Below, piece by piece: positions 22,080-34,759 of a stretch of DNA of 64,000 bases (positions are counted from its first letter, which is position 1; the number at the start of each line of letters is the position of its first letter). Source of the DNA: Sphagnum compactum (Eukaryota > Bryophyta > Sphagnopsida > Sphagnales); contig OZ234502.1 in the NCBI GenBank assembly GCA_965153455.1, positions 5,249,267 through 5,313,266 of the forward strand. Direction: 5' to 3'. The position numbers and the translations under genes are program-made. The notes under the pieces were generated by a model that had not been told where the DNA came from, did not search any database, and saw only the letters and a list, made by a program, of their open reading frames with translations.

Positions 22080-23640
22080 TCCTTCATGCCCATGACATTA
22101 GTAGGCTAACGACACTTCTCTTTCCTCAAATCTTGAAATTTTGTCCTTTTGAAGGGATTCGTTAATATATCTATTCCATTTGTATCTACTATTATCATAT
22201 GTATGTATAAATCTATTACTACTATATATCCCTCCTAATATAATGTTCCCATATTTGTGGGAACATGTGGGAACATTGTGAAAGCTCAATATCTCTAGAT
22301 TAACCTTTTTTTTCTCATGATAGTGGACCTTCATGTGCTTTGTTTGTGTGTGGAATACATGATTATCTATGAACTTGATAGTGTAATCTTTGGTAGTTGT
22401 AACTAACAACTATACTTGTTTTATTTGCTATGTTTAATCTCATGTGAGTCATTTGCCAACGTAGATATCATCATATTGCTTCCTTTGGGCCCTTTAAAGC
22501 CAAAGCTATCTATGTAAATTTTATTAAGGACAAGTTTGGAGTATGTCTTTTTGCTAGACAATGTGAATGGTGTTCCTTCAAATGTGAAGATGTTTGTTGT
22601 AGTAAAATTTTTGTTGAATTAGTGTTTATGTAACCTTTGAGCTTTGTGTTGGCTTTGCACGTGGATAAAATTTAATGTGTTGGTCTTGATATGACAAACT
22701 TTGATAAATGTTGTTGAGTTTTAAGTGTGGAACTTGGGCTACTGCCATGAACCTTGACATTGCCCCTACAAGAAATGTGATATTGGATCTTATATGTGCT
22801 AGGTAGATGAGCTCCATGATTAATTTCTTATGTAATTTCTTAGTACAAGGTTAGCATGTAGATGTTGCATGCCAATTAACAATCTAAAAGTTGCAAGTCC
22901 TTAGTCATATGATAAGGGTTACAATTCAAGGGTTATAATTAATCATTGAATATACATATTCTTCTTGAAAAATGATTTCCTCTTCTAGGTGAATGAAGTA
23001 TTTTCTCAAGTATCTTTTAATTCTAATTAAGTTTGCCATTTTGAAAAGAAATTCAATTGAAATTTGAATCACAACTTGTTTTCCTTGTTGTTGATTGTAA
23101 CTAGAAGATTAATCTCTATGCAAGACTAAAAAATTACAAATTTGCCATTGTTTATTGCACAATGAATGTCCCAATCTAAATGTGTTATCAAACAATTGTT
23201 TCCATGAAAATATTATGATCAATCAATATTTTAATACCAACCTTGAGGAACTTGATGTAGATCATTAAAAGTTTTAAACAATTTACATATTGTCTATTCC
23301 ATTCCAACTTGAACAAATCCTTTTGGCTAGGTGACATTAACATCTTCCTTGAGTTCTCCATGTGTAAAGATGTTATTTCAATGGCTAAGTGAAATACATC
23401 CCTTGTGCATTTGCATTGGAAAATTGTGATTGCATGATGGTGCCACATTTAACACCCAATGAAAAAATCTTGTTATAGTCTATGCCTTGTTTCAATTCAA
23501 AACCATGAACAACTAGTAAGTGTTTATGTTTTTGGTTGTTCCATGTTTGTTGCACATGCCTTCAACTTATATAATCAAGGAGCTCATCTATCTAACACAT
23601 ACAAGACCCCATATTAATGCATATATAGGAGTGAAACCAA
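22080..23640 (-). mobile_element. Decayed Ty1/copia retrotransposon (reverse transcriptase to RNase H)
   Basis: Reading the minus strand from 23640 downwards, frameshifted pieces follow copia order. GFELKQGIDYNKIFSLGVK (about 23510-23450) matches the opening block of copia reverse transcriptase. LIYLAHIRSNITFLVGAMS (within 22817-22626) matches the segment leading into RNase H, and FIDNHVFHTQTKHMKVHYH (within 22409-22098) matches the RNase H end, followed by a LPKDKF-like tail at about 22130. Stops and frameshifts separate the pieces, so the element is dead. No integrase, gag or paired LTRs are recognised. An old truncated insertion is the simplest reading. Confidence 0.8.
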
Positions 23641-24089
23641 TATCTACATGATGAAAATAATTTTTGATGTTTTTGAAATGGAGAAAAAATTTTCTAAAGA
23701 AAAAATTGTTGAGGCATCATTTGGGTCTAATATTTGTGTTAAATGGGTATAGTAAAAAAAAAATTGTGAATTGTTTAATATTTTAGATATAGTTTTTAAT
23801 TTTAGTGATGACGATTCATTTGAATTAGTTTAGAAAGGACAACTTTAAGTTCCATAAGTCATAAGCTGTCATTTGAATACTTCCAAACTAGAATGATTTA
23901 TTTAATCCATTCCCAAATTAAAAGGCATGGAAAGGTGTATTTTTAAATTTGTGTATTTTTTAAAAATTATTTCCAACATAATACCATTTTACTAAAAAAA
24001 TTGTTTATATGGTGGTTTTTAAGATTGAGTTTTTATCATAATAAACACATGACAAATTTGGCTACAATGAAAACGGATTAGTTGTTTCC

Positions 24090-24600
24090 GCCACAAAATT
24101 GACTAAGTCTATTATGACTAAATGTTTACTTAAATCCAACTAGGCATGTCCACTATGACTAAAGTGTCTAGTAATTCCATTGATGTGGATGGAAAATGGC
24201 ATGTCCATTTTGATTAATCATACTAGTATACTAGATGACCTCAATTCCGATTAGTGTATTGTTCTAACTAAGTTGTTTACAAATTCAGTTAATGTGGTGC
24301 CAAATTGCATGTCATTATTGATTGAAATGTCTAAGGATTATGTTGATGTATATGACAAATGTTATGTCAAGTGTGACTAAGATGTCTAATTTTTTGTTGT
24401 CTTAGGTACCAAATGGCACATTATTGTGATTAAGTTGTTTATATTTTGTTGACATGGGTGCCAAATAGCATGTTCATTTTGACTAAGACGTCTAATCCTC
24501 TAATTATCATACGTGCCAAATGGCATGATTGTTTGATTAAAATGTCTAACATATGACTTTCTATATGGTTACATGGCATGCCAGATGTCTATAATGTATT
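24090..24600. repeat. Degenerate minisatellite, 54-bp period, about nine copies
   Basis: The word GGCATGTC, or a variant of it, starts at 24143, 24198, 24306, 24361, 24415, 24467, 24522 and 24575. Spacings are 55, 108 (two units), 55, 54, 52, 55 and 53. Each unit also carries a version of GACTAAGATGTCTAA and GGTGCCAAATGGCATG. Copies are much diverged while the phase is kept. Confidence 0.85.
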
Positions 24601-24609
24601 TGCTAACAA

Positions 24610-27600
24610 AATTTAACATAATTACCTTCCACCTTAAATTCTAATGTTACTTCCTACATATAATAGCCTACATTGCACACATAAATTATTTAATTTGAAA
24701 TACATGTACACATCCACACAACCTACATATTATTCATTGAGAGCACACACCCATCTACAAACATATACACACATGCAAAGATGCAAGTTGCACCTAATAT
24801 ATAAATAAAAATTCAAAGTCATCAAGTTAGAATATATATTGATATGAATATCATGTAACAACAATTTTCACATGAAAAACAACCACTTCACATATACAAT
24901 GTGGTTTAAATTTAGGGTCAAAGTGTTATATACCCTATTGTTTTGTTTATAGTGCAAAGTGGGGGATCATGGCCAACCTCTAACAACTGGCAAACTAACA
25001 CCCACTAACAAATATGATGTAATGCCAACATACAGGAATTCTTTTAGGATGTTGCTATTGTGATGAAAAGTTGTCCCACCTCCAAACTTGACAAAATTGC
25101 TAATTGTTACATCTTTGCCTTCAACAAAAGTTTGGAGTAAAATACAGTCCTTTCTATAGTACGATAAAACAAACAAAAAATAAAATAAAATCTCAAATAG
25201 AAATCGTATTAAAAAGACTAAATATAAAAAGATTGAAAGAACCAAACTGGAAATCAAATTGAAAAAAGACTAAATATAAGGCAAATTAAAAAAACCGAAC
25301 TAGAAACAAACAAGTATGCAATCTACCAATGTACTACAATTAACAATTTTTTCCATAGAACATGAAAAATAAAATGTCAAATGCAACTTAAGTGTCATCA
25401 ACAATCCAATGCAAATACACCATTAAACTTCAATTTGTAAACATACTACCATCACCAATTTTAATTCTAAATGTATTTCAACAAACATTGAAAGTTGAAA
25501 AATGGAATTGAAAAGTATAAACAAATTCGAATTGATGAACTTTAGGTTGATAAAATTCAAATTTTGCATAAGCTTCCATTTTAATTAAACATACTACAAA
25601 ATTTCAACTTGTATTAATCAAACAAAAAAAATCTAACAAAACATTGTTTATATTATAAAACATCAACATTCAAAGTGGAAATTAACCCAATCAAAACATG
25701 TTCATGATTTATAGTTTGGTGGGTGCTTTGCCATGTCTATAATTGTAACCTCCTTTACGACCTTAAAGCCTTCTTACAGCCTACATAATTTCATATTGAT
25801 GTGCATTTGTTTGACAAGATTGGTGCACCCAATGCCTTGTTCACCTACAGATTCCCAAAAGTTGATTAAAAAATCAAGACATTAAATTTTATACCTATCA
25901 AACTTCTACTTGAATTGCAAATGCATGGAAAGGAAAGGCGCTACCAATCACCCAAGGCTTAGGATACCATTCAAACTTTGCTATAATTTTTCATTGCGGG
26001 TTCAATTTTGTAAGTTGTTGCCCATGTGGATTTCACCCCGCATACCCATAGGTACTTGGAGCCCTAAAAATCCAACAAGGTAAGGCCATAAATTGTTTAG
26101 TAAATAGTTGTCAAAGGGATAGGACAAAATGTAAGAAATTGGGGGATTTCCCATACACTTATATGGACAATCATTTATCAACTATTCCTAGGACTTAATT
26201 GCTTATACTTCAAACCAATTTCATCAAACACCCTCTCCACATTTTTCAACACAAGATACCATGATGGATGTAGTGGATGTCTAATGTGGATCTCCAAACA
26301 ATTGTTGACCTTTACAAAGACAACAACTAGATCCAATGGGAAGAAAAAATTAAATGTTGTCAAGTTACCATCTCCTACTAGGAACATGGGAGTGGTAAGA
26401 AAAGAATTTGTAGATTGTAAATATTTTGGGTACTTTTGAATCCCCTTACAATGAAGCTCATTGTCATGCATTAGAAAACAACATTTTTGCATAGTGGTAC
26501 TGAACCAAAGCTAAATTGCATAAACTTTTGAAAATGCAAATTAACATGAAATTTTTTTAAAAATGGCCACAAATTTGCCAAATAAATAAGACCCCCAAAA
26601 AGGGGTTGTCATAGTGCCTACCCCCCCTCCCCCCCACCAATAAGACTATAATATAACTTGAAGGTCAAATTTTGCATCTTAAAATATGGAATAATGATGT
26701 TGAGATGCATATGGATATGGTGCTTGAAATAATACCTCAACCCTATACTATTACAAAATCAAATATGCCAAATTCTACACTTTTGGCCATATTGTATTTA
26801 GAAAATGTAAGATTTGGACTTAAGATTTTGGGGTTCTTATTATGGTACCAATGTGGGTTCTCCTTCACCCAAAGTGACTAAAAGTATTCCCTAGTTAGAT
26901 AAACTTTTAAAAAGTACAATGCAATTATAATGTTGAATAATGAGGTTTAACTCTCCTTTAACTTCATAGTCATCAAGCTTATGCCTTTTACACTTGCTAT
27001 TTTTTTCCATTTTACATTCATTTTGGATTTCCAACAATGTTGTGGCCCTCCCAAGCTCTACTTCCTAAATCCTATCTAGCCCAACCTGCAAAATAGATTT
27101 TTCGTGACTCCAAGAATGTCAAATCTTTAATGAATTTTTCATTTCTTCATTTTGAAAGGGAAACTCTACATTTCCATTGCCTTCACTTTGGGAACACATT
27201 CTCAAGTTGGATTTAGGACTCACCATAAGTTGATAATATGCATATACAATATTAAAACAATTATAACAGAAATTATATTATAAAGTGCATAATCTACTAA
27301 GAAAAAGAAAGCTAGTAGCCCACCTAAATACTAAACATGAACATGTAGGGGGCCAAAACCATTCAATTCGAATTCAACTATCAATACAACAAAATATTAT
27401 TATTTTTACAATAATTACCATGATTCATGACACGTGTGTACTTTGTGGTTTCATTCACTACAATTAATGGGCCTTGTGCAATTTGCCCAAGTGTGATCAT
27501 CTTCAAAACTAAAAGGGATACAACTTTTCCAAAAAAAATTCAAGGTTTTATAAGACACGATTAATGTGAAATGTGATAGTTTGAAAAGGCAAATAAGATG

Positions 27601-29515
27601 ACCAATGGAAAATTTTGCATGCATTTACCCATGTGATATGAAAAGAAAAAGAAAAAACACTAATATGATGAAGGGCATTGATTTTAGTTGAAATGGCTCA
27701 AGTGATGAAAGTGTGAAGTAATTGTAAAAATGACCCTTAAATGTGAACTCAATTGCCATTGCCCCAACTTGTGTTAAAGTTTGGGATATGAAAGGGCAAA
27801 CATAAGGGCCAATATGATGAAGAAGCATTGATTGATTGACTAAGCCATTTGGGTGTAAATTCTTTAAGGTGTACCAAAATCTTGTCATAACGTCACCATT
27901 TTCTGTCTTTTTTACCTAGTCATTTTTTACCATGTAAAGAGACATTTATAGATGAATATGATCGAATTTAGAATTTTAATAGTCTAAAATATAATCCTTT
28001 TGAAATTTTTGACATTTTTGATTCATTATTTTTTATGGGGATAAAAAATATAGGGTAAAGAAATATTGTAATAAGGACTAGGTAATTTTCATCTTGTGTG
28101 GTACACTTTAAAAGATTTTCACCCGTTTTTGGATTATGACTAATTCTTGATGACAAGAATCACTATAAATTCAATAACTTTTGCTCCTTTGGTTCAAAAA
28201 TTATGAAACAACCAATGTTGTGTGCATCGTTCAACAAAGGTTTTCCAATGGTACCAAAAACCTGTAAAGGGAAACCCATGGTTTGGGAGGGTTAATGTGT
28301 GATCATAAACAAAACAAAACAAACACCAATCTTAATATATATAGATGTAAAATATATGGTTGTTTATCAATTTGGCACATACTACATTTATTTTGACATT
28401 GGTTTGATATTAGTGTTATGTGTGCCACAATTAACACCATGTATTTTACATTGTAATGGATGAAAGCACACAATTTATCTCACACATGTTTCATAAGCCA
28501 TGGTACAAACATTCAAGGAACATGTGTGGGATTGGTGGATGGTTTAGATGCAAACTATAATTTTGCATTGGCAAAAGTCGGAATTAACTTGGTTTCTTTA
28601 GTTAAAGAGTTAAAGTCGCATAGTTTTTTTGATATTGATGTCTTTGAAAATCTCCAAATGGGGAGCCTAAGCCAAAAGGGGTGAGACAACTTCTTAGTTA
28701 TATTTTGTATTCATTCAATAAAATTTTGAAGATTTTTATAAACATTCCAAGGAGAATGTTTATTAGGAGTTGCATTCTATTAGGAGTTGCACATGCCCCT
28801 TTAGACCACTATTTTATTTCTAAAATCTTCTAAGAATTTTTTTAATACATCTTTCAAAAAATATTTAAAAAAAAATAAAATCTAAATATTTTTATGTTAA
28901 GGTGCATATTAAAAAATATCCAAAAATATGTCATTAAATTTTTTAAAAATTGTGCTTTTAGTGTCAAAATTACTTTAAACTACTTTTATGCAACTTTTAA
29001 GCAGTGGTTACAAGAGATTAAAAGTCCTTATACGTATTTTCACTCATTAGATTGATTCCAAATTTTTATGACATGTGCATAATGTATTCACAATAACATT
29101 TTATAAAAAAATTATCTATTTATTTATTTATTTACAATCCAAAATTCAAAAAATTAAGCAGTGGTTATGACTGCTTTTTGTACATGTTAGTATGACTACA
29201 CGTTCCAACTCAATTTGAACACCTTTTGTTGGTTCCTCGGTGGGTTGAAATGTCAATAAGAGGTTGATGCTTAATTATCTCTATGTATACTTGTTCCAAC
29301 TCGTTCCTTCCCCTTTCCACATCAATTTTGAATCCTACTGATTTTTTTCCTGTAAGTGGATGTACCCATTATTAGGTCAGACCTTTAAAAGTTACAAGTT
29401 TGAAGAAATTGGAAAAGACCAATCACAACACATGGAATGCGATCTTTCATAAGCCTAACAAACTTTTATCAAAAGTTCATGATATGATTTCTATAGATGG
29501 CAAAACCGCTTTTAG
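24610..29515. other. AT-rich repeat-derived DNA, no gene recognised
   Basis: Nothing coding is supported. The longest frames (24967-25257 minus, 26178-26492 minus, 27625-27888 minus) have no domain I recognise. A C-rich stretch lies at 26620-26637. A 15-base direct duplication (TATTAGGAGTTGCA twice) lies at 28763-28792. The word AAGCAGTGGTTA occurs at 28999 and 29156, which may reflect a decayed terminal repeat. None of this is enough to name an element. Confidence 0.4.
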
Positions 29516-29519
29516 ATCT

Positions 29520-30700
29520 CTTAAAAAAAAAATTGTCTTTCAAATGGAAAAAAAAATAACAAAAGGCATTTAAAGACTTGAAAGAAAATAATTTGTCCAC
29601 CCCTGTGTTGAAGGTACTAGACTTCATCAAATTATTCGAAGTTCACATAGATGTAAGTGATTTCACTATTGGGGGAGTCTTCATGCAAGATGGACACCCA
29701 ATTAATTTGAAAACAAAAAACTTTATGGAATGTAACTACGGTGGCTAATTCATGAAAAAATATTGTATGTCATGATGTGTTGCCTCAAGACATAACTATT
29801 TAAGGATGCATAAGACCAAGGTCTTCATGAACAATGTTTCCTTGAGGTTTTTCGAAATTTATCCAAGGGCCTTAGCAAAACAATTGAGATGGCACAATAC
29901 CTTGGCATTGCTAGATGTGAAATTGATCCAAATGCCAACTTGGGACAATGTAATCCTTGTTGCGTTGAATCATAAGGAGGAATTCCAAGTGGAAAAACCC
30001 TTGACCAATACTTAAGCACTAAGAGCCATCTTCTAAAGGGAAAGTAGCCTTGAACAAAGATAAGGGAAGCTTGTGTGCAACGATATTTCAAAAAGTTGTG
30101 GAAAAAGAGAAAGGTGAAAGCCATCACCTTAAAAGAAAGGATGTTGAAATAGAAGCAATCATGAATCTATGTGTTAATAGGAAAGTTGTGCATGAAGATC
30201 ATGTAAGAAGAACATGATGTGCTTATAATAGGGCACTATGAAGAACAAACCACAAGAGTGGCCATAGATAAAAGATTCTATTGGCCTAGGATGAAGAAGG
30301 ATGTAAAACACTTTGTGTGCACATGTTAGATGCCAAAGTACCAAGTCCATTTACAAAAAGAAATACGGACTTTATGAACTACTAATCCCCAATGAATCGT
30401 GGGAAAGTGTATCCATGGACTTTATGATGTAACTCTTGGAACGGAATGGACACCATTTTGGTGGTAGTCAATCAATTTTCTAAAATTGGAAAAAATGGTT
30501 CCAATGAAATTAGTCATAATATCTTTGAATTCAAAGAAGTTTTTTGATATGTGGGTTAAGCACCATGGGATGCATCAATTCATTATAAATGATAGAGATG
30601 TTAAGTTATAACAGGCTTCTAGAAACATTTGTTCCAAAAGGTGGGGATGAAATTCTCTTTTTACATGGTTTCCAAGTTTGAGTAGGATAGGGGACACAAA
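29520..30700 (+). mobile_element. Decayed Ty3/gypsy retrotransposon (RNase H and integrase)
   Basis: Plus-strand pieces follow gypsy order. The reverse transcriptase end and RNase H start read STPVLKVLDFIKLFEVHIDV and then SDFTIGGVFMQDGHPI (about 29590-29705). The integrase zinc-binding arm reads GHYEEQTTRVAIDKRFYWP followed by a CTC (about 30226-30330). The integrase core opens with NESWESVSMDF (about 30392-30423) and a late piece is HGMHQFIINDRDVK (about 30566-30605). Several stops and frameshifts lie between them. There is no gag or recognisable LTR pair. The fragment was probably truncated at 5' before reverse transcriptase. Confidence 0.8.
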
Positions 30701-32340
30701 TTTGGAATGAAAAAAAAACAAAAGAAAAAAAAAACCCACTTAAAAAAACCTAAATGTTGATGAAGGCATCAACCTTTTCTAAAGTGAGGATAGTGCCCAC
30801 AAATATACTAAATAAATCAACCTCACGAATATAAAGGGATTAAGGGTTTTTGTAGGCATGGTCAACAATGAAAAGGCTAAAGTTCATGAAGGAGGAATCG
30901 ACTAGGAAAAGCAATGAAGTGGCAACCAACAAAAATGGACTTAGGTTGAATTGAAAAACTCTAAGGCCCAATCAGGTGAGATTAGGGTAGTGGTGCATCC
31001 GAATAAAATTACACATTCATGAATGGAGAAGTCAATCTTCTTGTGCATGAATTCGTATTCATGTCCCACTTGGGTAAAAAGGAGTTGAACTGTAGAACAC
31101 ATGGTTTGACACAATCTATTGGCACGTTTGAAACCCTTGTTTAGCGTGGTGACCAAAATCTCCAAACTAAACTTGAAGTGGACTCGAAGGAAAGGAAGGT
31201 TGAGAGGGGGAATAGAAGGAAAGAAAAAAGACACGTTAAAAAAAAACACATAGAGTGAAAACAAAAAGACATTTGAAATAATTCTTCTTATGTTGAAAAC
31301 ATTAAAACACAACACAAATGGGCTCCCTTGATCTGGGAAGTAGTTAATCTCACAATAGTTGATTGAAGGGAGAAAAATGGCAAAAGTGTCCAAGGGCTGT
31401 CACCCTTGATCATGAATGAGAACGTTGACATCTTTAAAGTGGGGGAAAGTAACGTGCCCTTCTAAATGAACCTTTAATTGAAAGGGCTCGCCTAGTTAGG
31501 TCCCAAGTCTGGACCATTGCGGGGTGGCCCCTATGGTGGATTAGGTAATGAGTCTAAGTGTTGGGCTTGGTTTGATTCCTAATTTGACATCACTCATGAA
31601 CCGCATAAGTGTGACAAGTAAAGGTTTGAGGAAGGGGTTCAAGGAGATGTCAAATCGACATGCTAAGTTTTCAAAATAGACAAGTCCATGGTTAGACGAT
31701 GAGATGGGAGATGGTATTTAGTTGGGAAGTTTATGGTGGGTTGTAGTCCCACCCATCTAGGGGTCGAGGTTAGCTTAAGGTTATGAAACGAGGCGAGCAC
31801 CATAAGTAACCAAGTGCATAGCTTGTCATGTATAGTTAATTCATATGTTTAACGAGAAATGTGGTAGAGGCATGAACCAAAGGGCGTTAATGCAAATCTG
31901 AGTGTGAGAGTGAAACTCTGGGCTTAGTTTGTTGGTGGGAATATCATTTGAGGTCAAATGCATGTGCACAAAATCATATTTGGATCTCCAAGTCCTCCTC
32001 AACTCATTGTGGATGTCCTTGTTCTTGTAGCAATTCTTTCTTGTCACTGAGCATGAATAGAATAGCTCGTAATTTCCATGGAAGTTAGCCATTAAAGTAT
32101 GGAGTGTTAGATGACTTATCTTATATATTTTGTAACCTGTATGATAAATTCAAACATGTTATTGTCGGTATTGAGCCCAATTTTGCCCTTGAATAATAAA
32201 ATTTACTCTTGGAAATATTTGTTCAAAGTTGCTGAATGGAACCTTGGGTTGTGTATGAGAAAACCTTGTTAGTAAACAAAATGCTTAATATGGTCCAAAG
32301 GAGCATTTAGTGCAGCAAAAAGTCTCTAGTGTGACCAGGG
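30700..32340. other. Intergenic DNA after gypsy remnant
   Basis: No gene is recognised. The minus-strand frame at 30941-31393 (150 codons) is rich in hydrophobic residues and has no domain; it is judged chance. The part nearest 30700 may still be gypsy 3' sequence. Confidence 0.4.
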
Positions 32341-32850
32341 GTTTTTTTTTTTTCAATTTTGTGAGGTAGCTGAAGTGACGATCAAGCATAAGATGATTTA
32401 GCCAGATTTGGCTACAGACTAGATATGAAAGTAGAAAAAAACCAGAACCCTTGGATATTCCCGGCTACCTACTGGAACTTATCATAAACATCTGGCAATT
32501 TGAAAACTTTTTTTTTTCAAAAATTGGTGAATTTGTGCCATTTTTTTCCATGGAAAATCCTAGGTCAAAATCATATTTTTGAGGTTGAAATTTGGCAAAA
32601 TTTCACTTTAAAAAAAAACCCATTGAGTGTGAGTCAGATAAATGATTTTTGTGAAAAAAAATGCGACGAAGTCACCAAATTTCCAGGAAAATATTTCTGA
32701 AAACTGCCATGTGTAAAGAAAATAGGTTTCTGCAGGTCAAAAAGATATAGCAGGCTTCTTAATGTTTTTTTAACTTTCTTCTCTGACCTATAGCCAAATC
32801 TAACTAATTCCTCTTGTGGATGATTGTCGGTGTGGCTACATCACAAACCC
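32341..32850. mobile_element. Fold-back element family R2, copy 1
   Basis: The left arm (about 32341-32440) begins with a T-run and CAATTTTGTGAGGTAGC and contains GATTTAGCCAGATTTGGCTA. The right arm (about 32765-32848), reverse complemented, reads TTTGTGATGTAGCC and then TTAGATTTGGCTATAG. The element is therefore about 510 bp with long, diverged terminal inverted repeats. The left two-thirds align with 60076-60652. It is non-coding and MITE-like; the superfamily is not assigned because no clean target duplication is seen. Confidence 0.75.
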
Positions 32851-32854
32851 TAAA

Positions 32855-33689
32855 CACGTCTTGGGTCCATGTTATACATGTTTTGAACATGTTATGGGTA
32901 TAAAAGTATGTAACATGTCACCGGGCATGTTATGTGTGCCCTTTGGAACATTCATAACATGGAAGGGGTTATGAGTGCAGAATGTGCCCCAGTATCGCCC
33001 AATTGTTTTTAGAAAACATGAATGGGGCAATGGGCAGACTCGGGGAAAAAATAGCAGCAATACTTTTGTACTGATTGCATTTACAATCTTAGGCTGATTT
33101 CACATTTTGCTTACATGAATATGAAAATGCAAATTAACATGTGGCCTTCTCATAATTAAAAAAATCATAATTCGATTGAATTGAACCAAATTATGACCAA
33201 AAATTCAATTCAATTCAATCCAATTCAACTGAAAATGAAGTAATTAACCTTGTTGAATCTAGAGGAGAAGAATATTGTGTTTAGTTCAGATTCATTGAAT
33301 TTAAACTCAATTGAATTTGAATCAAGCTGCAAATTTATGCAAATTCATGAATTCAATATTTTTATTAAAATAAAACTCAATTTCCACAAAATCAACTCAT
33401 TTTTAATGGATCAACAACCACCCAAAAAATATAAATTAATAATTAATTAATTAATTAATTAACTAAAAAAATAAAATCAACAACCACAAAGACCTCAGCT
33501 GCTGCAGTTCCTCACTAGTGATGAGCTAAGCAAAACATACTTTGCATGTCAAAGAATAAGGCACTTGCAGGTGCAGAGCTTGATAGATTATATATACTAT
33601 TATTTTGTCCTCTAGCAATGAACTGTATCCTGCCAGCTGCTAATGGATCTCACAAGCACAGTTTTTCTTTTCAATCACATGTGATATTG
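32855..33689. other. AT-rich DNA with AATT repeat
   Basis: This holds an AATT microsatellite (about 33436-33463) and several partial ACATGTTATG repeats around 32872-32960. No gene is recognised. Confidence 0.5.
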
Positions 33690-34015
33690 AAAATTTGGCA
33701 AAAACTAGAAAGAATAGTCAAATTTACACTGGAAAAACAAATTTCAATTTTTTGTTCAATTGAATAAATTCCCAATTTCTTTTTGTCAAAATGTCAAAAT
33801 TTATCCCAAAAAAATTCACTACTGCAAAGTTTGAGTGTGAGTGTGTGTGTGTGTGTGTTTTCCCAATTTTGTGATGTAGCACAAGTTGTGATCAACCACA
33901 AGATGATTAGCCAAATTTGGCTAAAGACGGAATATGATTCAGTAAAAAATTTCAAAGCAGTCTTCTGTATTATTGGCTACCAGCTATCTATCACATATTG
34001 GAACCTGATGCATGG
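33690..34015. mobile_element. Family R2 copy, rearranged
   Basis: The stretch TTTTGTGATGTAGCACAAG with AGCCAAATTTGGCT (33870-33925) matches the left arm of R2. Bases 33700-33745, reverse complemented, match the interior of the copy near 60570-60600 (TCTTTTCCAGTG-like). The two parts are in opposite order to the intact copies, so this one is rearranged or is two nested copies. A GT microsatellite lies at 33838-33860. Confidence 0.6.
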
Positions 34016-34285
34016 TACTGGACAGGATGATGATGATGGCATCCATGCCAGTACGAGCATACTACTCTTCTACTACTACTAAAGTCCTGAGTACATAAAC
34101 TCAATACAGTAATGTGTAAATACAAATGAAACATACATCATTGCTACTACAAATGTATTCTTCATCTAACATCATATTCACCACACCCAATACATACATT
34201 TGGGCCTTTACTGATGTCTACTACCACATCCAAAAATAGTTTGCAAGCCGAAGAAGACGTTCAGCTGCCCTAGTTAATGACTAAG

Positions 34286-34607
34286 GTCGACTTTAGACAA
34301 GGGTCCAAGGTCCAGGGACCAATGAATCCAAGCATTCTTATTGGTTGAAAGCTATGAATTGGTTCCAAGGCCTTTCGATGAGGGTCCAAGACCAAAAAGT
34401 GGCAAATTGAGGCTAAACCTACATGCCACCTGTTTTGAAGGGAAAAATCAATTTTTTGGTTTGGACCAAAAAACAGTGCTAAAAGGAGAACCAAGAATCA
34501 GGCTAGGGACCAAGGTACAGTCCAACTCAAGGATTCAATTTGCTTCAAATCAGTCCAAATTGGTTCCTAGGAAATTGGACCCTGGACCCTCATATCTAAA
34601 GTGGGCA
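34286..34607 (+). mobile_element. Tourist-like MITE family A, copy 2, TSD TAA
   Basis: The left end is GGTCGACTTTAGACAAGGGT; the right end, reverse complemented, is TGCCCACTTTAGATATGAGG. TAA flanks both sides (34283-34285 and 34608-34610), the 3-base duplication expected for PIF/Harbinger-related MITEs. The whole element aligns with 20614-20946 in opposite orientation. It is non-coding. Confidence 0.88.
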
Positions 34608-34610
34608 TAA

Positions 34611-34757
34611 GGGTAAGGCAGCCAAACTGGCGGTTGGGAGTTCAAATCCCAACTGGACCCTCTATCTATGAGGACAGTAATCTACCCTGGCGGTTAGGGT
34701 TTGAGACTGTGGCCACAGAGTAAGTTATCAACAAAAAAGAAAAAAGACAAAAAAGTT
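34611..34757 (+). mobile_element. Possible tRNA-related SINE
   Basis: GGTTGGGAGTTCAAATCCCA resembles a polymerase III B box and tRNA T-arm (TGGGA/TCCCA around a seven-base loop). It is preceded by a weak A-box-like stretch and followed by an A-rich tail (34731-34757). A second, weaker copy of GGCGGTTAGGGTTTGAGA lies at 34690-34707. The T-arm does not pair like a functional tRNA, so a tRNA gene is not called. It abuts the right target duplication of the MITE at 34286-34607. Confidence 0.35.
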
Positions 34758-34759
34758 GT

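Noticed and set aside
30941-31393. 150-codon minus-strand frame near the gypsy remnant
   Set aside because: It is hydrophobic low-complexity sequence, matches no retroelement or cellular domain I know, and has no splice or promoter context.
34620-34690. Possible tRNA gene
   Set aside because: The T-arm loop and stem do not fit a working tRNA, and no anticodon arm or acceptor stem pairs; kept only as a SINE candidate.
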